Under the pieces are notes generated by a model. The model was not told where the DNA came from, searched no databases, and saw only the letters and a program-made list of their open reading frames with translations. Below, one piece after another: positions 27,120 to 35,487 of a stretch of DNA of 64,000 bases. The translations under genes were made by a program, and so were the position numbers. Position 1 is the first letter of the stretch. Each line of letters begins with the position of its first letter. The DNA comes from Pseudoalteromonas lipolytica (GTDB lineage Bacteria; Pseudomonadota; Gammaproteobacteria; Enterobacterales; Alteromonadaceae): NCBI RefSeq assembly GCF_001306915.1, contig NZ_LJTC01000012.1, forward strand, positions 5,855-69,854, read 5' to 3'.

Positions 27120-29855
27120 ATGGCTCAGATCCCTGAAAATCCACTTATTCTTGTAGATGGTTCTTCTTATTTATTCCGTGCATACCATTCGCCACCGCAC
27201 CTTACTAACTCAAAAGGTGAAGCGACAGGCGCAATCTATGGCGTAGTTAATATGCTTAAGAGTTTGATCAAGCAATATGATCCATCGCACATGGTGGTGG
27301 TATTTGATGCCAAGGGTAAAACCTTCAGAAATGATATGTACAGCGAATATAAAGCGAATCGTCCGCCAATGCCGGATGATTTACGCACACAGATCGCACC
27401 ACTGCATAACATTATTAAAGCAATGGGTTTTCCACTGATTAGTATTGAAGGTGTTGAAGCTGACGATGTTATCGGTACGTTTGCGCGAATAGCCTCAGAG
27501 CAGCAGCGTCATGTGCTGATCTCGACTGGCGATAAAGATATGGCGCAGCTTGTTAATGAGCATGTTACGCTGATCAATACCATGACAGATAGCATTTCAG
27601 ATCCAGAAACCGTGGTTGAGAAGTTTGGCGTTGGTCCTGAATTGATCATTGATTACCTTGCCCTAATGGGTGACAAAGTCGATAACATCCCAGGTGTTGA
27701 TGGCTGTGGTCCAAAAACAGCGGTGAAGTGGCTGCAAAAATATGGATCATTACAAGGTGTCATTGATCATGCAGGTGAAATAAAAGGCAAGATTGGTGAA
27801 AAGCTTGCTACAGCACTTGATCATTTGCCACTTAGCTATGAGTTAGCAACAATTAAGTGTGATGTTGAGGTTGAGTCAGATCTTGAAAGCTTTAAGCTGC
27901 AAGAGCCTAATCGTGACGAATTGATTGCACTTTATGGTGAGTGTGAGTTCCGCCGTTGGTTAGCTGAGCTACTTGATAACCCTAAAGACGCTGACACGCA
28001 TTTAGATGTGCCAACTGAAGCTAACGAACTACCAAAAGTTGCTGATGCACACTACGAAACAATCTTAACTGAAGAGCAACTTGATACCTTAGTGGCGCAG
28101 TTAAATGACGCCGAATTGTTTGCTTTTGATACTGAAACAACCAGCCTTGATTATATGCAAGCGCAATTGGTTGGTATGAGCTTTGCGGTTAAAGCCGGTG
28201 AAGCGGCTTACCTTCCGGTTGGTCACGATTACCCTGATGCGCCTGACCAATTAAGCTTAGAAACCGTAATGGCAAAAATTGGCCCAATCTTAGCTGACGA
28301 AAACAAAGCGAAAGTGGGGCAAAACCTTAAGTACGATAAAAGCGTGTTAGCTAACGCAGGTTTTGAATTAAAAGGCATTAAATACGACACCATGCTGGAG
28401 TCGTATGTATTTAATAGTGTAGGCAGCCGCCATGATATGGACTCGTTGGCACTGAAATACCTTGGTCACAAAAATATCAGCTTTGAAGATATTGCCGGTA
28501 AAGGTAAGAAGCAGTTAACGTTTAATCAAATTGAGCTAGAAAAAGCGGCGCCTTATGCTGCTGAAGATGCCGATATAACGCTACGTCTTCATCAAGTATT
28601 ATGGCCAAAAATTGATGCTGATAGCCAATTAAAATCGGTATTCGAAGAGATTGAGTTACCACTTGTCACAGTGCTTTCTGATATTGAGCGTACTGGTGTT
28701 GCAATTGATAGCAACATGCTAGCAGCTCATAGCCAACGTTTAGGTGAACGCCTGTTAGAGCTTGAGCAAGAAGCTTATGATATTGCGGGTGAAAAATTTA
28801 ACTTAGGCTCACCTAAGCAACTGCAAGCTATTTTGTTTGAAAAACTTGAGCTGCCTGTTATCAAGAAAACACCTAAGGGTGCACCTTCGACAGCAGAAGA
28901 GGTGTTACAAGAACTTGCTCATGATTACCCGTTACCAAAAGTGATTATTGAGCACCGTGGTTTATCTAAACTTAAATCAACCTACACAGATAAACTTCCG
29001 CTAATGGTTGATGAGCGCACTAAGCGAGTGCATACCTCTTACCATCAAGCTGTAACAGCAACAGGTCGTTTAAGTTCAACGGATCCTAACTTACAGAATA
29101 TTCCAATTCGTTCAGAAGAAGGCCGTCGAATTCGTGAAGCCTTTATTGCTGCACCTGGCCATAAAATTGTGGCTGCCGATTACAGCCAAATTGAATTACG
29201 TATCATGGCGCATTTATCTCAAGATAAAGGCCTATTAACTGCCTTTGCGAATGGTTTAGATGTTCACAGTGCAACAGCGGCAGAAGTCTTCGGGGTTAGC
29301 CTTGAAGAGGTTACCAGCGATATGCGCCGTAAAGCTAAAGCGGTTAACTTCGGTTTAATTTATGGCATGTCGGCGTTTGGTTTATCACGTCAATTAGATG
29401 TACCACGTCATGAAGCACAGCATTATATTGATAAATACTTCGAGCGTTTCCCTGGCGTACTTGAGTACATGGAAACAACCCGTGAAAAAGCAGCTGATAA
29501 AGGGTATGTAGAAACGATTTTTGGCCGCCGCTTACATTTACCTGAAATCAATGCCCGTAACGGTGCTCGTCGTAAAGCCGCTGAGCGTGCTGCGATCAAC
29601 GCACCAATGCAAGGGACTGCTGCAGATATCATCAAAAAAGCGATGCTAAAAGTTCATCAATGGGTGAACGCACAAGCTGCAGGTTCAGTTAAGCTGCTCA
29701 TGCAAGTGCACGATGAATTAGTGTTCGAAATTAAAGAAGAATCTGTGGACGACTATAAAGCTGAAATTTGTAAGTTAATGTCAGAAGCCGCTACTCTTGA
29801 TGTGCCTCTGATTGTTGAAGCCGACAGCGGTGACAACTGGCAACAAGCTCACTAA
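27120..29855 (+). CDS. polA: DNA polymerase I
   Basis: 911 residues. 5'-nuclease domain (about 1-290), 3'-5' exonuclease with intact FDTETTS (near residue 345) and a family A polymerase. The polymerase motifs are all present: motif A DYSQIELRIMAHLS, motif B RRKAKAVNFGLIYG and motif C VHDELVFE. Role: Okazaki-fragment processing and repair. The start at 27120 (MAQIPENPLILVDGSSYLF) matches the family N-terminus; an in-frame ATG at 27060 would add 20 unconserved residues. AGGATCC is the nearest, rather distant, ribosome site. DnaA-like boxes precede it. Confidence 0.96.
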   Translation: MAQIPENPLILVDGSSYLFRAYHSPPHLTNSKGEATGAIYGVVNMLKSLIKQYDPSHMVVVFDAKGKTFRNDMYSEYKANRPPMPDDLRTQIAPLHNIIKAMGFPLISIEGVEADDVIGTFARIASEQQRHVLISTGDKDMAQLVNEHVTLINTMTDSISDPETVVEKFGVGPELIIDYLALMGDKVDNIPGVDGCGPKTAVKWLQKYGSLQGVIDHAGEIKGKIGEKLATALDHLPLSYELATIKCDVEVESDLESFKLQEPNRDELIALYGECEFRRWLAELLDNPKDADTHLDVPTEANELPKVADAHYETILTEEQLDTLVAQLNDAELFAFDTETTSLDYMQAQLVGMSFAVKAGEAAYLPVGHDYPDAPDQLSLETVMAKIGPILADENKAKVGQNLKYDKSVLANAGFELKGIKYDTMLESYVFNSVGSRHDMDSLALKYLGHKNISFEDIAGKGKKQLTFNQIELEKAAPYAAEDADITLRLHQVLWPKIDADSQLKSVFEEIELPLVTVLSDIERTGVAIDSNMLAAHSQRLGERLLELEQEAYDIAGEKFNLGSPKQLQAILFEKLELPVIKKTPKGAPSTAEEVLQELAHDYPLPKVIIEHRGLSKLKSTYTDKLPLMVDERTKRVHTSYHQAVTATGRLSSTDPNLQNIPIRSEEGRRIREAFIAAPGHKIVAADYSQIELRIMAHLSQDKGLLTAFANGLDVHSATAAEVFGVSLEEVTSDMRRKAKAVNFGLIYGMSAFGLSRQLDVPRHEAQHYIDKYFERFPGVLEYMETTREKAADKGYVETIFGRRLHLPEINARNGARRKAAERAAINAPMQGTAADIIKKAMLKVHQWVNAQAAGSVKLLMQVHDELVFEIKEESVDDYKAEICKLMSEAATLDVPLIVEADSGDNWQQAH

Positions 29856-29867
29856 TATCTAAACTAA

Positions 29868-29897
29868 GAGCCACCGATATAACAATTCGAGTGGCTC
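29868..29897. terminator. Possible weak terminator hairpin after polA
   Basis: GAGCCAC...CGA and TCG..GTGGCTC form an interrupted stem. T-runs are poor on both strands. The rest of the 142-bp gap to the kinase gene holds only a small AAAGTTT/AAACTTT hairpin (about 29964-29984). Confidence 0.35.
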
Positions 29898-29997
29898 GGT
29901 CTGATTAGTTAAGGAGTGGTCGGTAGCTCCTATCATCCCCATAGCTTGATGTGAAATTGCTCCAAAAGTTTAACCCCAAACTTTAATTGTAAGCTCG

Positions 29998-31119
29998 TTA
30001 CTTATTTATTTCTAAAATAGCTTTTAGGGTATTCTCTTTTTCAAGAATATCGCGATACAGTGCGAACTGGTTTCGGGCTCGTTCGAGATTATGGTGAGCA
30101 TGTTTAGTCGCAAAGTAATTGTCACCATCAATAAAATCAGTAAGAAAGCGCAAGCCAATCATAAATGTCATTACTTTTGTGCCAAGCCAAAAGCTCTCTT
30201 TTTCTGCATCAGTGATTACATTTTTTAATGGTTCTACATAGCCCTTAACAATAGCTGCAAAAATTTCTTCGCGAACTGTTACATTTTTCAGGTTAGTTGA
30301 GTCCTCTTGCTCAGGTGAACAGAAAGTGCGCACCATGTCACCAAAATCAAATAACCAATAGCCAGGCATACAGGTATCTAAATCGATAACTGCTTTTGCA
30401 TCATCAGAATCTTTACAAAAAAGCATGTTATTGATTTTTGTATCATTATGACAGGGTCTTAATGGGATCTTACCTTCCAGTTTCTGTAGTTCATCAATTA
30501 GCGATTGCTGATTTAAACAGAACTCGATATCTGGTTGGCAAAGCTCGATACGATTTACAGGGTCATTTTCGATTGCTTTTCTGAAAGCATCAAAACGCAT
30601 TGCTAAATTATGAAAATCTGGGATAACATGATGTAGTTGCTCAGCCTGAAAGTCTTGTAAAGCAAGCGCAAATTGACCAAATGCATTGGCCGCAGTTTGT
30701 GCTTGAGAGATGTTTGCTACAACATCCTCACTGTAACTGCCGCCAATAAATTCGAGTGCACGCCACACGCCTTGGTCACATTCCACCAAAAAATCATTTT
30801 TTATTGTCGGTACATGACGAATAATCTCGAGACTATATTCACCTTTCACATGTTTGTCGTTTAGGTGCTTTTCGATAAGCCTTGCATTCTCTACAAGCTG
30901 CTCAGGGTTAGGAAATACATCAGTATTTAGTTTTTGCACAACGACAGCATTATCTTGTGACTTAAGAAGCATCGTTGTGTTTATATGGCCGTTGCCAATA
31001 GGTTTCAGTGTCACGTGATCTGAACTTAAGCCAAAATGCTCAGAAAGATAAGTTGCAACAGGATTCGACTTCATTAATTTTCCATTACTTTTTGTAAGAA
31101 GAGGTGTAGATTTATTCAT
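29998..31119 (-). CDS. APH-fold sugar-kinase-like phosphotransferase (NahK-like)
   Basis: 373 residues with the aminoglycoside-phosphotransferase/choline-kinase fold. The catalytic loop is CHNDTKINNML, and the metal site is VIDLDTCMPGYWLFDFGD. This spacing and the wording around it resemble N-acetylhexosamine 1-kinase (NahK) and homoserine-kinase-like members more than antibiotic kinases. Its start overlaps the stop of the nucleotidyltransferase gene (ATGAATAA, 8 bases), so the two are translationally coupled. Together they could turn a free sugar into a sugar-1-phosphate and then an NDP-sugar. The substrate is inferred, not shown. An alternative start is the Met at residue 16. Confidence 0.8.
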   Translation of the reverse strand: MNKSTPLLTKSNGKLMKSNPVATYLSEHFGLSSDHVTLKPIGNGHINTTMLLKSQDNAVVVQKLNTDVFPNPEQLVENARLIEKHLNDKHVKGEYSLEIIRHVPTIKNDFLVECDQGVWRALEFIGGSYSEDVVANISQAQTAANAFGQFALALQDFQAEQLHHVIPDFHNLAMRFDAFRKAIENDPVNRIELCQPDIEFCLNQQSLIDELQKLEGKIPLRPCHNDTKINNMLFCKDSDDAKAVIDLDTCMPGYWLFDFGDMVRTFCSPEQEDSTNLKNVTVREEIFAAIVKGYVEPLKNVITDAEKESFWLGTKVMTFMIGLRFLTDFIDGDNYFATKHAHHNLERARNQFALYRDILEKENTLKAILEINK

Positions 31120-31999
31120 TAAGCCCGAGGCGTAACTGACGTAATGTACTTGCTATTGCATCCAATTCAGCTTTGTAGGTTACGCCGTACCATGGCTCTT
31201 GTGCGGTATAAACGGCGACAGTTTGATTGTAATCTTTAATCGCAAGTTGTATCTGATTTGGTAAATAATACTCTTTCGTGACACCGTTGTCAGTATTTTC
31301 TAAAAACTGTACAAAGCCCTTTTCTAGAACCATGAATAAATCATCTGTAATCCCCCAAAAACTCATTGAACCAAGAGCTTCCTTAGCAATACTCTGACGC
31401 TCACCTAGAGAGTTATTACCTAACAAAATATCTTGCTCTAGCTTGATATCAAGATATTCAACAACATCGATTAAATGTTGTTGCTCATCGATGCTACACA
31501 CTCCGCGATTGACCCCTCCTTGAGTCGATAAAGTATCAACTACAGGGTAACCAACCATAGCCCAATCATTACTACGCTTAAAATGTTCGGCGATAATTTT
31601 AAACGAAGAGGCCCCATAATAATCATCGGCTGTAATTACAATTGCAGGGTTCTTTACATAGGGTTTTGCACATAAAAGAGCGTGGCCTGTTCCCCAAGGC
31701 TTTTGCCGCTCTTTAGCTAAAGAAAGATACTTTTCTGGAATTGCAGTGATTTCTTGATTAACTAAGATAACTTCAAGTGATTTAGGCAAACGGGGTAAAA
31801 TTCTTGCTTCAAATTCGGCTCGAATATTAGCATTTATGATGATAACAGCTTGAGTTACACCTACTTGAACAGCATCTCGAATACTTAGTTCCATAATAGT
31901 ACTGTTAAGACCTGGAATATCAGCAATTTGTTTGTTTCCACCAAAGCGACTACCGAGTCCGCCAGCTAATACGATTAAGGTTAGAGAATGATGAGTCAT
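31112..31999 (-). CDS. Sugar-1-phosphate nucleotidyltransferase-like protein
   Basis: 295 residues in the NTP-transferase fold. The activation loop is VLAGGLGSRFGGNKQ (about 10-24), with ADDYYG (near residue 123) as the metal-binding acidic motif and PWGTGHALLCA as the nucleotide/base region. It lacks the left-handed helix domain of bifunctional GlmU. It is first in a two-gene operon with the NahK-like kinase, coupled by overlap. The pair suggests salvage of a free sugar to an activated form. Nucleotide and sugar specificity cannot be read from the sequence. Confidence 0.82.
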   Translation of the reverse strand: MTHHSLTLIVLAGGLGSRFGGNKQIADIPGLNSTIMELSIRDAVQVGVTQAVIIINANIRAEFEARILPRLPKSLEVILVNQEITAIPEKYLSLAKERQKPWGTGHALLCAKPYVKNPAIVITADDYYGASSFKIIAEHFKRSNDWAMVGYPVVDTLSTQGGVNRGVCSIDEQQHLIDVVEYLDIKLEQDILLGNNSLGERQSIAKEALGSMSFWGITDDLFMVLEKGFVQFLENTDNGVTKEYYLPNQIQLAIKDYNQTVAVYTAQEPWYGVTYKAELDAIASTLRQLRLGLNE

Positions 32000-32176
32000 T
32001 GCGCGAGTAATAAGATGAACAAAGGAAAAGTGTACCAGAACCTTTGATATTCGAGCAACGGCTGTTAATAAGGATTGTAAGTATTAAAAAGCACTATGTT
32101 AAGAGAGATTTAAGAGGGCACAAAGTAGAGCTCAGTGCTCCTCAAAAATCATCAGCACGTTGTAGTGATTAAGTGT

Positions 32177-32467
32177 TTATTTGAAGGTTGCTAGCAACTG
32201 TAATAACTGTTGCAGTTTAATAACGGTTTTTTTCAGCTTTTCTTCGTCCATACCGTCGTTGCTTAAGCTTTCTACATCAGCTGCAACATCGAGAACGTAA
32301 GGTTTAAAGCGTTTCGCTTCAAAATCAAAGCCAGCATCTTTTGCAAATAAGGCTTTGAATTTGCCATGGCCTTGCTGCTGTAAATCATCTAATTTTTTAT
32401 CAGCATCAAGTGCCTGACGATAAACGATTTTTAGGTTAGCATTGAGTTGTTCAATAATTGAATCCAT
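32177..32467 (-). CDS. Small helical protein, possibly PriC N-terminal-domain-like
   Basis: 96 residues, all helical by composition, ending in a leucine/glutamine-rich helix (KLQQLLQLLATF). Spacing of the central FKALFAKDAGFDFEAKRF and the helical repeat resembles the N-terminal half of the replication-restart protein PriC, which is about 175 residues in E. coli. The C-terminal basic half is absent here. It stands alone, 177 bp from the nucleotidyltransferase gene and divergent from a small plus-strand gene. The PriC assignment is a weak hypothesis; otherwise function unknown. Confidence 0.65.
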   Translation of the reverse strand: MDSIIEQLNANLKIVYRQALDADKKLDDLQQQGHGKFKALFAKDAGFDFEAKRFKPYVLDVAADVESLSNDGMDEEKLKKTVIKLQQLLQLLATFK

Positions 32468-32539
32468 TTTTTTCCTAAAGCTTTAGACTGCAATGCCGAT
32501 ATAGTACGTGGATTGTCATAAAAAGTCAGGTAATGAACT

Positions 32540-32752
32540 ATGAATATATCAGGATCAAGCTTACCAGCTATGAGTGGCGGTGGCGAAAGCGCAGAAGTTT
32601 ACAGCGCATCACTTGCTAAAAAACAGCAAAAGGCTGATGGTGCTGCGGCACTTGCACTTATCGAAGGCGCAGCAATGAATACCAGTGCTGCACAAACACC
32701 TGCTAAGTCGGTAACTGCGACACTAGGTAACAACGTAAACGTATACGTTTAG
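32540..32752 (+). CDS. Small protein resembling the YjfB putative-motility family
   Basis: 70 residues, Ala/Ser-rich, ending GNNVNVYV, reminiscent of the LG.NIDI ending of YjfB-type proteins. The central helix AEVYSASLAKKQQKADGAAALALIEG also fits that short family. There is no signal peptide. AGGTAATGAACT precedes the ATG. It converges on epmB with a 3-bp gap. No motility genes are nearby, so the family name says little about function here. Confidence 0.6.
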   Translation: MNISGSSLPAMSGGGESAEVYSASLAKKQQKADGAAALALIEGAAMNTSAAQTPAKSVTATLGNNVNVYV

Positions 32753-32755
32753 TTG

Positions 32756-33775
32756 TTAAACTAGATTGAGATCGATAGGCGTTTTACTTTTTTCGCCGCC
32801 GATCTCACGCACCAACTTAGGAACCAAGAACCCCGGCAATGCTGCCAGCATAGCCGTTACGATTTCCCGTGCCTGACTCTCAGCTATATCAAAATGGCTA
32901 GCACCCTCAACTTTATCTAGTAGATGTAAGTAGTAAGGAAGTATATCTGCCTCAAACAGAGCCTCACTTAGTGCAACTTGCGACTCGACAGAATCATTTA
33001 CATCTTTTAGTAACACCGCCTGATTTAGTAACGTCACCCCTGCAGCTTTTAACTTTTGCATGGCCGCTTTAAAGTCATCATCAATTTCGTTAGCGTGATT
33101 GATATGATTTATAAACACCACCTTTAAGGGCGATGCAGCAAAGCGTGCACATAGCTCATCGGTAATTCTTGCAGGGATCACCACAGGTAAGCGGCTGTGA
33201 ATACGCATGCGTTTAATTTGCGGAAGTTGCTCTAACTCATCCATAAACCAACTAACAGCATCGTCTTTAGCCATCAATGGATCGCCACCACTTAAAATGA
33301 CTTCGTTGATGTTGTTGTCGGCTTTTATATAAGCCAGTGCATCAATTAAACTGCGTTTGTTTAATTGGTTTTCTTGATAAGGAAAATGGCGTCTAAAGCA
33401 ATAACGGCAATTTACGGCACAACCGGTTTTAAACATTACTAAAACGCGAGAGCGATACTTGTGTAACAAGCCAGGTTGGTTGTTATCTTGCTCTTTTAGA
33501 GGGTCTTTGTCGTAACCTGTTTTTGCTAAAAACTCTTGGTGCCTGGGCATCACTTGCAGCAAAAGAGGGTCGTTTATGTCGCCATAACGCATTTTTTTGA
33601 TAAATGGCAGCGGCACGCGTACAGGAAAAAGACTGCGTGCTTTGAGGTCTTTTTCGTCTACTTTGCTTGATAATCCTAGCATTTCTAGCAAGCGTTCAGG
33701 ACAAGTGACAACATTTGCCAATTCTTTTTGCCAGTTTTTATGCAAATTTACTTCATTTCTTTGTATCATTGACAC
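32756..33775 (-). CDS. epmB: EF-P beta-lysylation protein EpmB (lysine 2,3-aminomutase)
   Basis: 339 residues. A radical SAM/PLP enzyme that makes (R)-beta-lysine for modification of elongation factor P. Cluster motif CAVNCRYCF places Cys119, Cys123 and Cys126. ILSGGDPLM and the C-terminal GEKSKTP (PLP-lysine region) are also family-typical. It is divergent from efp with a 35-bp gap, so the two promoters must overlap. Length is right for EpmB rather than the longer clostridial aminomutase. Confidence 0.95.
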   Translation of the reverse strand: MSMIQRNEVNLHKNWQKELANVVTCPERLLEMLGLSSKVDEKDLKARSLFPVRVPLPFIKKMRYGDINDPLLLQVMPRHQEFLAKTGYDKDPLKEQDNNQPGLLHKYRSRVLVMFKTGCAVNCRYCFRRHFPYQENQLNKRSLIDALAYIKADNNINEVILSGGDPLMAKDDAVSWFMDELEQLPQIKRMRIHSRLPVVIPARITDELCARFAASPLKVVFINHINHANEIDDDFKAAMQKLKAAGVTLLNQAVLLKDVNDSVESQVALSEALFEADILPYYLHLLDKVEGASHFDIAESQAREIVTAMLAALPGFLVPKLVREIGGEKSKTPIDLNLV

Positions 33776-33810
33776 GTAGATTACTCGAAATTATTTAGAC
33801 AGAGGAAACG

Positions 33811-34377
33811 ATGGCGAATTATAGCACCAATGAGTTCAAGGGCGGCCTAAAAATTATGTTAGACGGCGAACCTTGCAGCATCTTAGAAAATGAAATGGTA
33901 AAACCAGGTAAAGGCCAGGCGTTTAACCGTGTTCGTATTCGTAAACTTATCACAGGTAAAGTACTAGAAAAAACATTCAAGTCAGGTGAATCAGTTGAAG
34001 GTGCAGACGTAATGGATACAGATTTAGCGTATCTATACACTGACGGTGAGTTCTGGCACTTCATGAACAACGAAACATTTGAGCAAATCGCTGCTGACGA
34101 AAAAGCGCTTGGCGACAATGCAAAATGGTTAGTTGAAAATGACGTTTGTACTATCACGCTTTGGAATGGTAGCCCAATCGCCGTTACTCCACCAAACTTC
34201 GTTGAATTAGAAATCACTGAAACAGATCCAGGTCTAAAAGGTGATACAGCGGGTACTGGCGGTAAACCAGCAACATTAAGCACAGGTGCTGTTGTTCGTG
34301 TTCCTCTATTCGTACAAATCGGCGAAGTGATCAAAGTTGATACTCGTAGCGGTGAATACGTGAGCCGTGTTAAGTAA
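33811..34377 (+). CDS. efp: Translation elongation factor P
   Basis: 188 residues, three-domain EF-P. It binds ribosomes stalled at polyproline stretches. Lys34 in KPGKGQAF is the residue that receives beta-lysine. Both modifying enzymes (epmB divergent, epmA downstream) lie next to it. The final hydroxylase EpmC is not in the window. ACAGAGGAAACG is the ribosome site. A strong terminator follows directly. Confidence 0.97.
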   Translation: MANYSTNEFKGGLKIMLDGEPCSILENEMVKPGKGQAFNRVRIRKLITGKVLEKTFKSGESVEGADVMDTDLAYLYTDGEFWHFMNNETFEQIAADEKALGDNAKWLVENDVCTITLWNGSPIAVTPPNFVELEITETDPGLKGDTAGTGGKPATLSTGAVVRVPLFVQIGEVIKVDTRSGEYVSRVK

Positions 34378-34402
34378 TAGGCATTGTTAAGCAATTTATT
34401 AT

Positions 34403-34432
34403 AAAATCCCAGCTTCTGCTGGGATTTTTTTT
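34403..34432 (+). terminator. Intrinsic terminator between efp and epmA
   Basis: AAAATCCCAGC and GCTGGGATTTT pair around TTCT, followed by a run of T's ending 13 bases before the epmA start. It probably makes efp mostly monocistronic, with epmA expressed by read-through or its own promoter. Confidence 0.92.
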
Positions 34433-34444
34433 GGGAAACACTTT

Positions 34445-35419
34445 ATGTCTAATGGCCTTTGGCAACCAAGCGCCGATATTGAAACTTTACGAGAGCGTGC
34501 CGCTATCATCCGTCGTATTCGCGAGTTCTTTTATGCACGTGATGTTATGGAGGTTGAAACGCCAAGCTTAAGCGCGGCCAGTGTAACCGATGTGCATTTA
34601 GCGACATTTAGTACCGAGTTTGTTGGTCCAGGTCATGCTGGTGGCTTACCACTTTATTTGCAAACGTCACCTGAGTTTGCCATGAAGCGTTTACTTGCTG
34701 CAGGCTCTGGGGCTATTTTCCAGCTATGCAAAGCTTTTCGTAATGAAGAGGCGGGTAGTCATCATAATCCTGAATTTACAATGCTTGAGTGGTATCGTCC
34801 GGGTTTTGATGAATTTGCGCTTATGGATGAAATGGATGAGCTTATGCAATTGGTGCTTGGCGTAGAAAGCGCTGAGCGACTCACTTATCAGCAAGCCTTT
34901 ATGAACGCCTTAGGTGTAGACCCTTTAACTGCTGATATCAGCACATTACAGCAACTAGCAAAGGAGCAGGGCTTTGCCGATATTGCCGCGAATGAAACGC
35001 ATCGCGATACCTTGTTACAGCTATTATTTTGTATGAAGGTTGAACCAACGATTGGCCAAGAAAAGCCTTGTTTCGTTTATCATTTTCCAGCTTCGCAAGC
35101 AGCGCTTGCCCAAATTTGTCAGCACGATGAGCGAGTAGCTGGGCGCTTTGAGTTATATTTTAAAAATATGGAACTTGCAAACGGCTTTAATGAGCTGACC
35201 AATGGCAAAGAGCAAGCAGCTCGTTTTAGTGAAGATAATCAGTACCGTGAAGCAAATGGCTTAAAGCAAGTGCCAATGGATGAGCGTTTAATAGCTGCAC
35301 TAGAGCATGGCTTACCACAATGTGCGGGTGTCGCACTGGGTATAGATCGACTCATTATGCTGGCAACGAATAAGCAAAAGATTAAAGACGTACTCGCCTT
35401 TGATGTTGAAAGGGCTTAA
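34445..35419 (+). CDS. epmA: EF-P lysyltransferase EpmA (GenX/PoxA)
   Basis: 324 residues, a truncated class II lysyl-tRNA synthetase lacking the anticodon-binding domain. It attaches beta-lysine to Lys34 of EF-P. Class II motif 2 [19 protein letters not shown] and motif 3 [12 protein letters not shown] are clear. It lies just beyond the efp terminator. With epmB and efp it gives the full lysylation branch in 2.7 kb. Confidence 0.96.
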   Translation: MSNGLWQPSADIETLRERAAIIRRIREFFYARDVMEVETPSLSAASVTDVHLATFSTEFVGPGHAGGLPLYLQTSPEFAMKRLLAAGSGAIFQLCKAFRNEEAGSHHNPEFTMLEWYRPGFDEFALMDEMDELMQLVLGVESAERLTYQQAFMNALGVDPLTADISTLQQLAKEQGFADIAANETHRDTLLQLLFCMKVEPTIGQEKPCFVYHFPASQAALAQICQHDERVAGRFELYFKNMELANGFNELTNGKEQAARFSEDNQYREANGLKQVPMDERLIAALEHGLPQCAGVALGIDRLIMLATNKQKIKDVLAFDVERA

Positions 35420-35426
35420 CTTATTT

Positions 35427-35480
35427 GGCTCTAGGCTCTAGGCTCTAGGTGTTTGGGTGCTAGGTAAAAAACCTAGCACC
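35427..35480. repeat. GGCTCTA triplet and perfect hairpin downstream of epmA
   Basis: Three tandem GGCTCTA units (35427-35447) are followed by GGTGCTAGGT and ACCTAGCACC, perfect 10-bp arms around AAAAA (35456-35480). There is no T-run on the plus strand. It lies between convergent epmA and the TonB receptor gene. A related CTAGGCTCTAG core recurs near 40914-40956. Confidence 0.65.
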
Positions 35481-35487
35481 TAATTGC

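Noticed and set aside
29856..29997. Spot 42 (spf) small RNA downstream of polA
   Set aside because: The location is right, but the gap lacks the spf core sequence and its GC-rich terminator with T-run; only weak hairpins are visible.
33819..34394. 191-codon open frame antisense to efp
   Set aside because: It is a shadow of the efp gene; EF-P is unmistakable on the other strand and the antisense frame has no recognisable features.
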